Source: Reticulitermes lucifugus
Lineage: Eukaryota > Arthropoda > Insecta > Blattodea > Rhinotermitidae
Direction of reading: 5' to 3'
DNA length: 64,000 nucleotides
NCBI GenBank assembly: GCA_026260175.1
Contig: JAKCWW010000031.1
Coordinates: 60,082-124,081 of the forward strand
The position numbers were made by a program, and so were the translations under genes. A model generated the notes under the pieces. That model made no database searches. It saw nothing but the letters and a program-made list of their open reading frames with translations, and was not told the origin of the DNA. Below, in pieces: positions 25,240 to 35,374 of this stretch (positions are counted from its first letter, which is position 1; each line of letters begins with the position of its first letter).

Positions 25240-25500
25240 GGTATGCGGTGGCGCTGTTGGATGAGGCCCTGCGCTACATACCGGAAGGTCGCGGGCTCAA
25301 TTCCCGATGGTGTCACTAGAATGTTTCATTGACTTAATCCTTTCGACCGCAATATGGCCCTAACGTCGACTGAGGTTCTAACAGAAATGCGTACCAGGAA
25401 TATTTCATGGGGCGGGAGGGGGGTTAAGGCGGCCGTTGCGTAGGGCTGACAAACTTGCCACCTTCATGTGCCGATTGTCTTGAAATCTTAGATTAGCAAC
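25240..25500 (+). mobile_element. SINE-B, 3'-decayed
   Basis: The tRNA-like head has the A box region GGTGGCGCTGTTGGATGAGG and a B-box-like GGGCTCAATTCCC. The body matches the copy at 28.9 kb, including the segment with CTTGCCACCTTCATGTGCCG. The end after about 25480 no longer resembles the family. A G-rich insertion interrupts the central core near 25410. Confidence 0.85.
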
Positions 25501-25794
25501 AGACGTCAGCTTCATTTGAGGGCAAAGGCGATGCTTTTGACAATAAACTTTATTGAAGAAAGCACACAAATACTTCTACATCCAATGTGAATCGAACGTA
25601 TGCAAGTTCGATCGAAAAGACTAAACATCACAGAAATGCCAAATGTTGTTCATTATATTTTGTTTTCACATCTTCCGGCTGTGTTAGTTTGTTACTTGCT
25701 ATGTAAATTTAGAAACAAAGTAAAGTAGTTCCTGTGCAAACTGTGTAGGAAAGGAAAGTGAAAGTATTGCTCTAGGCATTCCTAACCTCGGAAA

Positions 25795-26010
25795 GACGTC
25801 GAGGTGAGTGGTCAGATCCAAGACGCATCTGTTTTCCCTCCATGAAAGCGCCCACTTTACGCACTGAATATGAAGGTGGGTGGGCCTCAGAGCTGGTTTG
25901 GACTCCCTGGCGCAGAGGAAATTCGCTTGGCCCTTCCAGGAATCGAGACATTCTTCAGCCGCCAAGCACATAGCCTAATCCGTACACAGACTACTCTATA
26001 TTGGCTCAGA
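25795..26010 (-). mobile_element. SINE-C, degenerate
   Basis: A region reading GGTGGGTGGGCCTCAGAGCT on plus matches the corresponding part of the 2.1 kb SINE-C (GGCTGGGTGGGCCCCAGGGC). The order of segments is also the same, but indels and substitutions are many. The head boundary near 26010 is uncertain. Confidence 0.6.
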
Positions 26011-27024
26011 ATTAGTACTTCCGGACAGGCCAAAACTCTCCTCCAGCTTGTACTTGTACATAAATGATCTTTTTATATACGATTGTTTCTATTCTCCGAC
26101 CTAATTATTATGAAACCTTAATTCCTTAAAAATAATAGAGGTTTCAATAGAGAAGACATAAAAATCACAGTGTCCATACACTGTGCCTGTACAGACTATA
26201 GCGGCCTTTACGATGGGTATAAGAGCTCAAAGGCTTCTAGCAGAATAAATGTTTGTTCTTTTTTATATTTTTATTTTGTGATGATATGAGCCTTGAAGTA
26301 GCTGATTTCCCATCATTGTATCCTAATTTATGTCTAAAAATTCAGTAAGAATTAATCTTTAAGCGCGACAGATCATGTCCTTAAACATTTGCAGAAAACG
26401 TTTTCTTAGATCAACAAAAAACGTGAGTCTGTCTAAAGACAGTCCTTCTCAAGAACCCAAATAAAATCTATATAAATCAGATAAGCGCAGCTGGTATTCT
26501 CCGGCGCTTTTTTCTACCCAATAAATCGCATTTATCTGTTGAATTCACTCTTCGCTCTGATGTGTACAATTGGAAGAGGATCGCGTTTATACGATTCGAC
26601 AAAGCTAGTGCATCCCTTCGTCTAAAGCCGACTTTACTTACATATCTGATCCTAATTCCTAACGTAGGATTATTACTTAGGCATAGTGTACAGGGGCCGC
26701 TCATGCAGGTTATTTTCAGTCTGTCAGTTACAGTCATGTATCAGCGGAGCTCCTACCACGCATAGTTACCATCATTTGTATCCGAGGTACGTCGTCCATT
26801 ATAAAAAAAACAGTAGTCGATAACCAACACTGAGATAATTTGGGATGTTGTGCCACGTAGTTTAGTAGGTGCGTATCAACAACAATTTGGAGAGCCTGCT
26901 TCCTCCCAATTTTGCCCTGAACAAAAAGGCAGCAAGTTTCTCCAGACGTCTTATACCTCTCTTATCGATAATCACCGCCGTGCGATCCTCAAATGTAACA
27001 ATATTTGATAAGTAGAAATATTAT
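26011..27024. other. unassigned DNA
   Basis: No exon or repeat family recognised. Overlapping ORFs on both strands at 26477-26765 lack recognisable content. Confidence 0.45.
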
Positions 27025-27165
27025 TCGTGTGATCAAAATAAGAATAGGATGGGCAGGCTACGTAGCACGCATGAGGGAGAAGAGTTTTGGCCAGAAAGCT
27101 GAAGTATAAGACCACTTGAAGACTTTAAAGAGGACGACAGGATAATATTAAGATGTATCTTAAAT
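27025..27165 (+). pseudogene. LINE fragment (family L), RT C-terminal region
   Basis: Plus-frame residues IRVIKIRIGWAGYVARMREK correspond to the conserved 'RWAGHVARM' segment near the C terminus of many insect non-LTR retrotransposon polyproteins. Stops and a frameshift follow. The same segment recurs at 56.8 kb. The fragment is cut at its 3' side by the SINE-D that starts about 20 bases later. Confidence 0.7.
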
Positions 27166-27184
27166 AAATAAGCTAAGAGAAGCC

Positions 27185-27400
27185 ATACCATGGTTCAGGC
27201 AGTTAGTCGTCAATATCTCACAGACGACGTTCGAGTTCGATCCCAGGTTAGTCCAAGTGTGTTGTAAAAATTGGGAATGGGACAGTTTTATCCCAAGTAC
27301 TTCTGAGCTCCCCTGTCAGTGTCATTCCATCAGTTCTCCATATTAATTTACTCATTTATCACCGACGCTATATGATCTCAGAAACTGAAAACTTCTTTAA
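27185..27400 (+). mobile_element. SINE-D (tRNA-derived)
   Basis: The head has an A-box-like TGGTTCAGGCAGTTAG and a B-box-like GAGTTCGATCCC. The body ends with the segment GACGCTATATGATCTCAGAAA, closely matched at 41.1 kb. The two loci therefore define a family. Target duplications are not obvious. Confidence 0.6.
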
Positions 27401-27408
27401 ATAACTAA

Positions 27409-27600
27409 CTCCATGGAGCAAAGTCCTTCTTGAGAAGCTAACAGGTCCTCAGCTAGTCAAGAAATTCCCCGCGTTTATGAAACCCGAAGGTATATTACCG
27501 CTTTTTACAAGAGCCCGCCACCTGTCCCTATCCTGAACCATATCAATCCAGTCCATGCCACCCCCATCCCACTTCTCTTCTTTAAATAATCCGCTCAAAA
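27409..27600 (-). pseudogene. LINE 3'-end fragment (family L), inverted relative to neighbours
   Basis: The minus-strand frame reads GMDWIDMVQDRDRWRALVKS, and then NAGNFLTS, a stop, and a 3' segment. The order matches the 12 kb fragment. Together with the plus-strand fragment that begins at about 27598, it forms a head-to-head pair of 3' ends of one family, each truncated at the 5' side. Confidence 0.7.
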
Positions 27601-27740
27601 CCAGGTGGAAGGTCGTGTGGACTGGATTTATCTGCCTCGGAACAGGAGCAAATGGCCAGATTTTGTGAACACGTTAATGATCCTTCAAATTCCATAAAAA
27701 GGAAAAAGTTTCTTAAACAGTTGATGAGGTATTAGCTTTG
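27598..27740 (+). pseudogene. LINE 3'-end fragment (family L), plus orientation
   Basis: The plus frame reads GRVDWIYLPRNRSKWPDFVN, then TLMILQIP, then a stop, homologous to the minus-strand fragment directly to its left. The two meet at about 27600 in opposite orientation. This could come from twin priming or from two separate insertions. Confidence 0.6.
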
Positions 27741-28017
27741 CAAGATGATAAGTTCGTTAGTTACTTGATAAATATGCCTTTTATTACTTCATACGTTTTG
27801 GCTTATTAAATATATACCGCTTCCTTCTTCCTTCCTTTACATACTGAGTTTCCTTTTCCTTGTCCCTCTTGCATCGCTACGTACTTTATCATTATTCTTC
27901 TGGGATTCAAGGATGAGACATATTACTGTCTCTACCAGCCTCACAGCCTCCCTTCTGGTACCTCCACTGTTTTCCGTAAAATTCCGTACTTTATTACCGA
28001 TTCAGTGTTCTGTGTTC

Positions 28018-28056
28018 CCCTGAAGATGTTGTGTTTAGCATACCGAAACATGTCGG
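28018..28056 (+). repeat. hammerhead-like motif, single copy
   Basis: CCCTGAAGATG, a weak stem-loop, then CCGAAACATGTCGG. Downstream (28078-28110) lies AATTGTGTATGAGTTGGTGA, related to the arms of the hairpin at 5.5 kb. Confidence 0.5.
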
Positions 28057-28129
28057 AACTCTTGTGAAGTTTTCTATAAATTTTTTAAAATTGTGTATGA
28101 GTTGGTGAAAATACATGTAGTTGATCTAA

Positions 28130-28370
28130 TTAGTAGTTTGTAAATTTTATGGAAACCTGAACTTCAAAATATAAGGATGGAACATGGAAAGAGAATCTTC
28201 GGGGAAAAATATTAAGAATTGAGACTGCGTAATAAAGTTGATGTCTCTGCAGATTGTGGCAGCAGGTTCCAGGCAACGTTGGTAATCATCTACTGTACTG
28301 CGTAATATTACATCCCTTAAGGTCGAAAACTTAATATTCACCGCCGTGACAACCTCAAATATCAAAATGA
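28130..28370 (-). repeat. degenerate fragment of a widespread insect interspersed repeat
   Basis: The minus frame begins MIFEVVTAVNIKFSTLRDVI. A conceptual translation of this style (FEV.TAV..K....WDV) is very common in repeat-derived predicted proteins of insects. The match is by memory of the pattern only. I cannot say which element class it belongs to. Confidence 0.45.
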
Positions 28371-28878
28371 TAACATTACTTGGACTCGATACACAGGATG
28401 AAACACAAGGCTGGAGAAAATTTCATACAGACGAAACACACATTTTGTAGTGATAAAATCTAGGAAAAGGAAATTCACAGGGCATACTGTACATAAGAAA
28501 AATATAAGAAATGCATATGATACTTTTGTCTGAAAAGGAGATCAGAACAAGAAACCATTAGAGACATCTAGGTGTAGATGGAAGAACAGCACTAAAACCA
28601 ATCGTAAGAAAATATGGTGTGAATATATCGACTTTATTATACTGAGGAAAGGGTCCATTGTTTGGCTTGAAAACATGACACTGAAGCATTGGGTTCTAAA
28701 CCAGATGCATAACATCCTGACCAGCTCAGGAACAATTAACTTATCATGAAGGATGTTAATCCGTGGAGGAATGTGCAGAGTCTCGGCCATTAATACACCG
28801 AAAAAGAAGCATGTAGGTTCCCTCATGAATATTTGGGTTCGTTTTCGGAATGTCACTTGCTAATTTGGCATGTTGGGG
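28371..28878. other. unassigned DNA
   Basis: Nothing recognised except the left target duplication copy (TTTGGCATGTTGGGG, 28864-28878) of the next SINE. Confidence 0.45.
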
Positions 28879-29181
28879 CACGCGGTGACGCAGTTGGTTG
28901 AGGCTCTGCGCTACAAGCTGGAAGATCGCGGATTCGATTCCCGATGATGTCATTGGAATTTTTCATTAGCATAATTCTTCCGGCCTATGAAGCTGTGGTC
29001 GAATCAGCCTCTAACAGAAATGAGTACCAGGAACGTTTCCTGGGGGGTAAAGCGGCCGGGACGTAGGGCTGACAACTTAGCCACCTTCATGTGCCGATTG
29101 TCTTGCAATCTGGGAGCCTCAAACTCCTTGAACCTTCAGAGCCTGTCCTGGCCTGTACAGGGTTGCTTTACCTTTACCTAT
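28879..29181 (+). mobile_element. SINE-B, full length with target-site duplication
   Basis: The head has GGTGACGCAGTTGGTTGAGG (A box region) and GGATTCGATTCCCG (B box). The central core is GGGGGGTAAAGCGGCCGGGA, and the tail is GCTTTACCTTTACCTA. The sequence TTGGCRTGTTRGG is found on both sides (28866-28877 and 29183-29195) with two differences. It is the best SINE-B reference in the window. The ORFs across it are SINE translations. Confidence 0.9.
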
Positions 29182-29196
29182 CTTGGCGTGTTAGGT

Positions 29197-30899
29197 TTCC
29201 CAAATCAGAACTCAGAAACTTGTTTTGTTATTTTATTACATAACAGATCCGTATACCTTTTATAAGTACGTCTCTTTCAAGACAACTCTTCAAATTTATG
29301 TAAAGAAAATTTGTACGAAATTGAAACATATGGATTTGTAAATTAACTGAAATGGAATCACGCAATTTTAATGTAAATGCACCTCTTTACCACAAACAGG
29401 CCTTTCAATTACCGCTTCATACTCCACTTCTAATACCCTTAATTATGTAAGACCACTACTGCCACTCCCTTCGCAAAGCTACAACTCGTTTATTAATTAA
29501 TTAAGCGTAAGGCTTATCTATTTAAAAGAAGATTTCTACAATTTGTATGGGTTGCGAAATATTTTATAAGTACTTGTGTACTTATGAAGGTAACCACCCG
29601 TTGCGAGTTTGTATCCCTGCCGGTCACAAAGCGACGAATACTCCACTTTCATTGAAGCCTTGCAATTGTCGTCCCAATGCGTAATGGCCACGACGGTCTG
29701 CAGTTACTTGGGACTTAGTCTCCGAAAATACAGAATTGGCACTACAAAAATACGAAACAAGTTTCCCAATATACACGAAGTGTATGAAGAGACTCTGCTC
29801 GTGCAAGAAACAGATGGACAGGTGAAACTCATAATAGGGAAACTTCATATGTCCTGAAGTGATACTGAGATTTCATCTGTGTCTGTTAACTTATATCGAA
29901 ATATAACATGTTGAACCCGTCGTGAATGTAGCTGACATACTGTCTTCTAATTGGTCTATACTCAAATCTCAGAACAATGGAGGTACGTAATCCCAAAACA
30001 TGCTCCGCTTTAGTTTGAAGTTAACTCTGTGGGTCTGTGAAGCGGGGAGAGAGACATTGTGACATAATATGACATTGTTTGGTAATTGTTGTCGGAACTA
30101 GGGGGCTGTAGGATAGTTAGGTGAATTAAGGCCCACACCACTGGATTATATATAATGGGGGTAGCGGCTACCAGAGCCACAAAATACATCCCAGAGAATT
30201 AACAGCATTAACATATCAATCAAGAGAGCGACTATATCGGTAAATCCCTTGGTCTGAGTTCTGCACCAGTCTTTTCCCCCGTGACACTTGCCTGTCTAAC
30301 TCCCTTGCTGGCCGGGCCACTGACTGTCGCTGTCACACAAGCCCATAGTAGCTGAGTGCTACGTCACACAGCCTTAGAGTGGAAAGAGCTTATGACGTTT
30401 GCCAAAACACAGGAAGCTCATGTGATTGCATCCGACATCCACAATTCAGTGAAAGAGTTTCACCTAAAATGTTTATAGTTTTGGAGCAATCTCTTACTAT
30501 GGGTGCAATTCAGTGAGTGAATAAGTGAGCGAATCAACAAAAAGTCTATGAATGAGTATAGAAGTGACTTGCTGGGAAAGAACTTATTTAATATCAAGAT
30601 ATTACGCAAGTCCAATAAGAACTCGAAGTTACAATTGCTCTTAAAAATTAATTAGTAATAAATGTTGGTAGTAGTATTTTTCCACTACAAATATAAGACT
30701 GGGAGAAACTACACTCGTCTACAAGAACGGAATCAGGAAGGAGTTCTGCTGCTTGTCATCAGACCAAAACAAAATACAAAAAAATGTAACGCCTTATGTG
30801 CAGACACGTCTGACATTTCTTCCATGTCTGTGACCTAGTATCAGCGACAAAACCGTTCTTCATATTTTCAAGAAATGCTGTATGGAATACCTTTACAAA
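29197..30899. other. unassigned DNA
   Basis: Opposing short ORFs at 29609-29857 and 29624-29848 have no recognisable content. Around 30100-30400 the sequence is more GC-rich, without an identifiable exon. No family recognised. Confidence 0.45.
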
Positions 30900-31330
30900 A
30901 ACGCCGTAGAGCACGTGCGAGCTAAGGAAAATCGGCTCACTGGCAGTCATACTGTATCTAGGAGCGTAAATGATTGTATACACATACTTTCCATAGTTCT
31001 TGACCTATTTGGTGAAATTCAGCACACAGCGTCTCCATGCAAAGCCGCTGAAAATTGTTAGTTCTGTAAAAATCGGTGCAGTAAAGACCATACTTTACTT
31101 AAACATGTAAATTAAATTTTTTCCACATTTCTACATTTTTTCATTCGATTTGGAAAAACGTTGGTACAGGAGCATCTTAAAAAGAAGCAATTGAATGATC
31201 ACGATGTCGTGTAAAATCGGCGCAGTGAAAGTCATACTTTACAGAGGAACGTAGAAATTATTTATCGTATTTCCCGATACCTTGTCCGATATGGGTGAAA
31301 TCCGATATAAAACAGATATGCCCGTAATGC
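30900..31330 (-). repeat. ~140-bp tandem repeat, about three units, inverted relative to the 17 kb array
   Basis: The anchor AAAATCGG appears at 30928, 31069 and 31213, giving spacings of 141 and 144. It is followed each time by a CATACTTTAC-like segment, the reverse complement of GTATGGCTTTC. Read on the minus strand the unit matches the 17 kb array along its length. For example, TTTTATATCGGATTTCACCC here matches TTTATATATCGAATTTCACC there. Matching period and sequence make common origin secure. Confidence 0.8.
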
Positions 31331-32188
31331 TGTTCAGTATTTGTGAGTTTCACAGAACCCGGTAGACCTTCAAACAGCACAACCACAAAAATTTTGGAGC
31401 CACTAACAGGATGTCTAATTTCACGATCCAGAATCTTCTTTGGGAAACCGACTGCCGTTCAACTCTTCCAGGTATTGCCCGCCTCTCGCTGAATTTCAGG
31501 ACTCTTTATCGCAAGGGAAACAGTCCGCAGCTGGATACTATCCGAAGTTACTTCTTAGGTTCCCACCTACATGCCACACTTAGGCCTACGTAACATGTAC
31601 TTTAATGATATCCTCCCGTTTACAGCTAGGTATAGCAAGTAGTCTATTCTCTTCAGGTTTTAAAAGAAAATTATGTATACATAATTGTTACATCACCACG
31701 TGATCGATCACTTCATTTTAGTCAAATGTGTCTTCATTCCAAAACAATAGTTAATTTTACATGTGGAATATGTGAATTCTGATTTGTCTACACATTTATT
31801 TAACTTCTGGATGATCAACAAAGGCAGTAAGTGATGAATGTGTTTAAAAGTCAACCGGTCAGAGATGTTGAACTACTGAAGAAGAAACCTTATTATGGAA
31901 CGGCTTAAGTCTCTCCGCCTGTCAATCTTCTAATTCAATTAAGGGTGTCAGATTTCAGACATCAATTCACTGATTGTCATAATTCATGGTATGTAGAAAA
32001 TGTGATTAGAACCCACCGCATTCTTGACAATTTTCAATTTCGTGTTACCAGTAATGTGATGCTTTCTGTTATGCGTATGCTGAGATACGAACAGCAGTAA
32101 TACCATTAGGGAGCTTCCTACTCCTAAATGGAATTATTTGTCTGTAAAATGTCGAGATATCTGTTCCGAAACCTGTAAGGGTTTAAGG
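31331..32188. other. unassigned AT-rich DNA
   Basis: A 60-codon ORF at 31411-31593 is unrecognised, and no repeat family is seen. Confidence 0.45.
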
Positions 32189-32375
32189 CGTGATCTGCGC
32201 TCTTCTGGGATATTACGTTGCATTGAATGGTAGTTCTTTACCGACTTTTCGGGACGACCTATCGGGGCTTTTTCTTGGACTTCTTGACCCTTGAAGATGG
32301 GACGATAGGTTGTTCCGAAACGTCGGTAATTACCACTCAACGCTGTGTAACATCCCAGAGGAGCGCAAATCTCAT
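32189..32375. repeat. inverted repeat with paired hammerhead-like motifs
   Basis: The left arm (32189-32264) and right arm (32303-32375) are diverged reverse complements. The right copy reads TTGAAGATGGGAC, loop, GTTCCGAAACGTCGG on plus. The left copy gives the related CCCGAAAAGTCGG on minus. The layout is the same as at 1.1, 14.5 and 58.3 kb, with a different stem sequence. Confidence 0.6.
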
Positions 32376-33533
32376 CTACAACGCGATGAAAGTCTGAACT
32401 CATGAATTAAGCCGTGCTTACATCTCGCTAGTAATTCATAAGCCAGCATTAATACGAACGTATAATCAGAACCTATTTCATTGTGCATTCTCAAAGTAGC
32501 TACATAAGTCCTGTTTAAGGATTTACAAATAACATAGAATGATCAATAAATTTCTCACTAACTGTTCTTCACGTTTCAGACACATCAACATAGCCTGTGT
32601 GTTTGAAAGGACTTGAATCAGGGTATGTGGCGAGGTAAGGCAGGCATCCTCTCATGTCACACTTATTATAACCATCAACACGCATCGCTACATACATGCT
32701 CATCTTCAAATTCTTGGTGAACACATGCACTGTCTATTGAATGGCTTAATAATTTCCCAATTTTGAATTCACAAAGTCACAACAGAAAGAGCAGGATTTA
32801 AGCTTCATCAAAAGTATGCTACGAAAAACCTAGGATTGGTGGAAAGACGTTTGCTATAAGACTCATAATTGATCAGTTTTAATAACGCTGTTGCTTCTAG
32901 TCGCCTTGACGCTGACAAGCAACAATAAGTCGGCTGAATGCCCGACACATTACTAAAAGTGCAACAAGCACAATCCAATCAGCAATACGTTTGCGTAACT
33001 ACAATTGCTAAAGCGATGTAATTTCTTAGGTGATATGATCCGATCTGTTTAGCAATCCGTCATCGGTGAGTAGTAATGTTACGATGTTTGTGTTGGATAA
33101 GAGACTTGTCAGTTTCTTTAGACAAACAACGGGGCTATTGTTACATCGGCACTCCTTGCATTCATTCTGCAAACAGGAGGGAGCAGATGGTACCATTCTC
33201 AGCCGCCTGGATGGAGCAGACTGGCGTCGCTTTATCCGACATGCACTCAGACCAAAGTGAGACGTTGCGCTGTGGCCCAGGACGAGTAATATGCAGGTTA
33301 TTTGAAAGAAAGGAAGACACAATAAGAAAGGAAGAAGGAAGCGAAAGAAAGGGAATGTGAAAGATAAGTGAGAAGAGAAGACGAAACATAGAAGCAAAAA
33401 GAAAGCAGTAAAACTGGAAATATGGAACATAAGCATAGATACCCTTGTACGTGTTCAGCAGAATCTGCAAATTCCTTAAAAATCAGATATTTGATACTCA
33501 GTGTATTCACCTCTTGCTTCCTATATACAATTA
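32376..33533. other. unassigned DNA with a GC-richer patch
   Basis: At 33130-33300 the base composition is clearly richer in GC and several overlapping ORFs occur on both strands. None carries a domain that I recognise. A purine-rich run (GAAAGAAAGGAAG-like) covers about 33305-33410. Confidence 0.45.
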
Positions 33534-33810
33534 AAGGTAAAGGTAAAGAAATCCCTGTACAGGCCTGGATACGCCCTGAGAGTTCCAGGAGGTTGAGGCT
33601 CCCAGATTTCAAGACAATCGGTATATGAAGGTGGAAAAGTTTTCAGCCCTAGGCACCGGCCACTTTTACCCCCCAGGAAACATTCCTGATACTCATTTCT
33701 GTTACAGACTGAGTCGACTCCAGGGCCTTAGTGCAGCCGGAAGGATTATAACAATGAAAAATTCCAATGACACCGCCGGGAATCAAACCCGAGACCTTCC
33801 GGCTTGTAAT
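33534..33810 (-). mobile_element. SINE-B, head-truncated
   Basis: The tail motif GGTAAAGGTAAAG at 33534 is the reverse complement of the TTTACC tail. The central core is seen on plus as GGCCACTTTTACCCCCCAGG. The B box region is present on minus as GGTTTGATTCCC. The head stops at CTTGTA near 33808, so the A box is missing. Weak direct repeats ATATACAATTA and ATACACAATCA flank it. Confidence 0.85.
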
Positions 33811-34526
33811 ATACACAATCACAAATGTAAAATTTATGTGTATTACTTCATATTAATTATATTGCTTTCAAAACAAAACTGAGTAAACGAGACCTCACAA
33901 TTAGCAAACAAACGCTACTGATGCTACAATGTTTCCGTGAGATTTTTGATGTGAGAGCCAAAGTTCCAAGATCCGCGTCGACTGATTCCACTCGTTCAAC
34001 TAAGTAAGCTTTGCAAATGTAGTGCACGCTGCAGAATGTACTTTAAGCAAGACACTTCAATTGCTTCACGTGTCATGCTTCATCATTCTTGCATCTTGCT
34101 TCATCGGTGTGCGGCGCGCTTATGGTTATCATTAGGTTAGTGCAGTACAACACACCGATCATTGCACGCAGCGCGGTCACTGCCGCAGTATCAATATGAT
34201 TGGTCTGGGACCGTTACCGCAACCACTGCACGGCGTTCCATGCGTCCACTGCAACGCGTGCTCTTGGGACGAGCCATGTGCAGCAGCAGCAGCAGCAGCA
34301 GCACCTTGTGTTCTTGCCATAATCACGTTGGGTTCCAATCTGTTTTGAGCGATAAATATTTTTTCGTCATGAGTCAAACAATACGTGCCTTAAGGTAAAA
34401 AATGCAAACCTTAAATAAATTCTAAAGACGATGCCCATATTGTCTGCTTTCTTTAACACTTCACTGCTTTTTCAAAAAAATAATGAATGTTACGCCTTGT
34501 AAGGCTACTTAATCTTCGCAGTTTTT
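33811..34526. other. unassigned DNA with a CAG microsatellite
   Basis: A CAG run lies at 34281-34303, within a GC-rich patch at about 34150-34320. ORFs here are poly-Ser or poly-Ala readings of the run. No exon evidence. Confidence 0.5.
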
Positions 34527-35005
34527 AGGCGCGCTGCAAAGCTGCGTGTCACAAGCGTTATTTCGTCTTGTCTATCCGTCTGTCCATCCGTCCGAATGGA
34601 AAAACCCGGTTTCCCCTGCAGGCATATTCATTAAATTTCACATTGTGAATTATTAAAATCTGTCAAGAATATTTAAATTTGGTTAAAATCGGCCAAAAAT
34701 ATCACACCCTTTACCTAAGTACGTTTATGATGATATCCCGTTGAATTTCTCTTGCAATGCGATTTTTTAGATAAAAGTTGTAGAGAAAACCCAAAACACA
34801 TTTCATCTCAAACATATATTTCCTGAAAATCGTAACGTTTACGAGATAATCAGGAAAGTGCGGTATAGCCAGACACGGCAAAGGTGATGTGTCATAATAT
34901 GGCACATACGATTTTAATGCGGGGTAATAAAAGTAAAACATATAGATAAAGAATAACAATATTTAATATTACTGCTTTTGACTCGGTAAAACGTCGAAGT
35001 TAAGA
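34527..35005 (+). mobile_element. non-autonomous DNA element, copy 1 of family T
   Basis: It starts with AGGCGCGCTGC and is collinear with the 44775-45288 copy: a TCTGTC/TCCGTC-rich part, then TTAAAATCTGTC, then a CGTTTATGATGATATC segment, then a GAGATAAT segment, then GCTTTTnAnNCGG. The right terminal inverted repeat has decayed here. It has no coding capacity. Confidence 0.7.
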
Positions 35006-35374
35006 TGCATTTTGCACGAATCATAAGGAAGAAATAAATATTTATAATATTTAATATATATAATATTTAAAAAATATTGTGTGTTAATTATAATTGCACT
35101 GCAATATGGTGCCACATACGGTAGATATTAGCTCGTTCTGGTGCGTCGCAATATGCAAAGCCGTAAGCTACGTGTTTTACTTGGACATAGTAGATACGCT
35201 AGGGGAGTTCTACGTCAGTTTTGACGATAACATTTGAACTTCATGTTTCAGAGGTAAAGAAACCTCGACTTAGGTGACGTGACATCATCCAGCCAATCAG
35301 ATGCGAAATTCCCACCTCTCCTTTTGAAGGGAGCGGAGGACCCGCAACACAGCGTCACTACCCCACAAATGTCT

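Noticed and set aside
33026-33470. Cluster of overlapping ORFs on both strands
   Set aside because: GC-richer and purine-rich sequence opens several frames at once; none has a recognisable domain.
34177-34398. Poly-Ala / poly-Ser ORFs
   Set aside because: Readings of a CAG microsatellite in a GC-rich patch.
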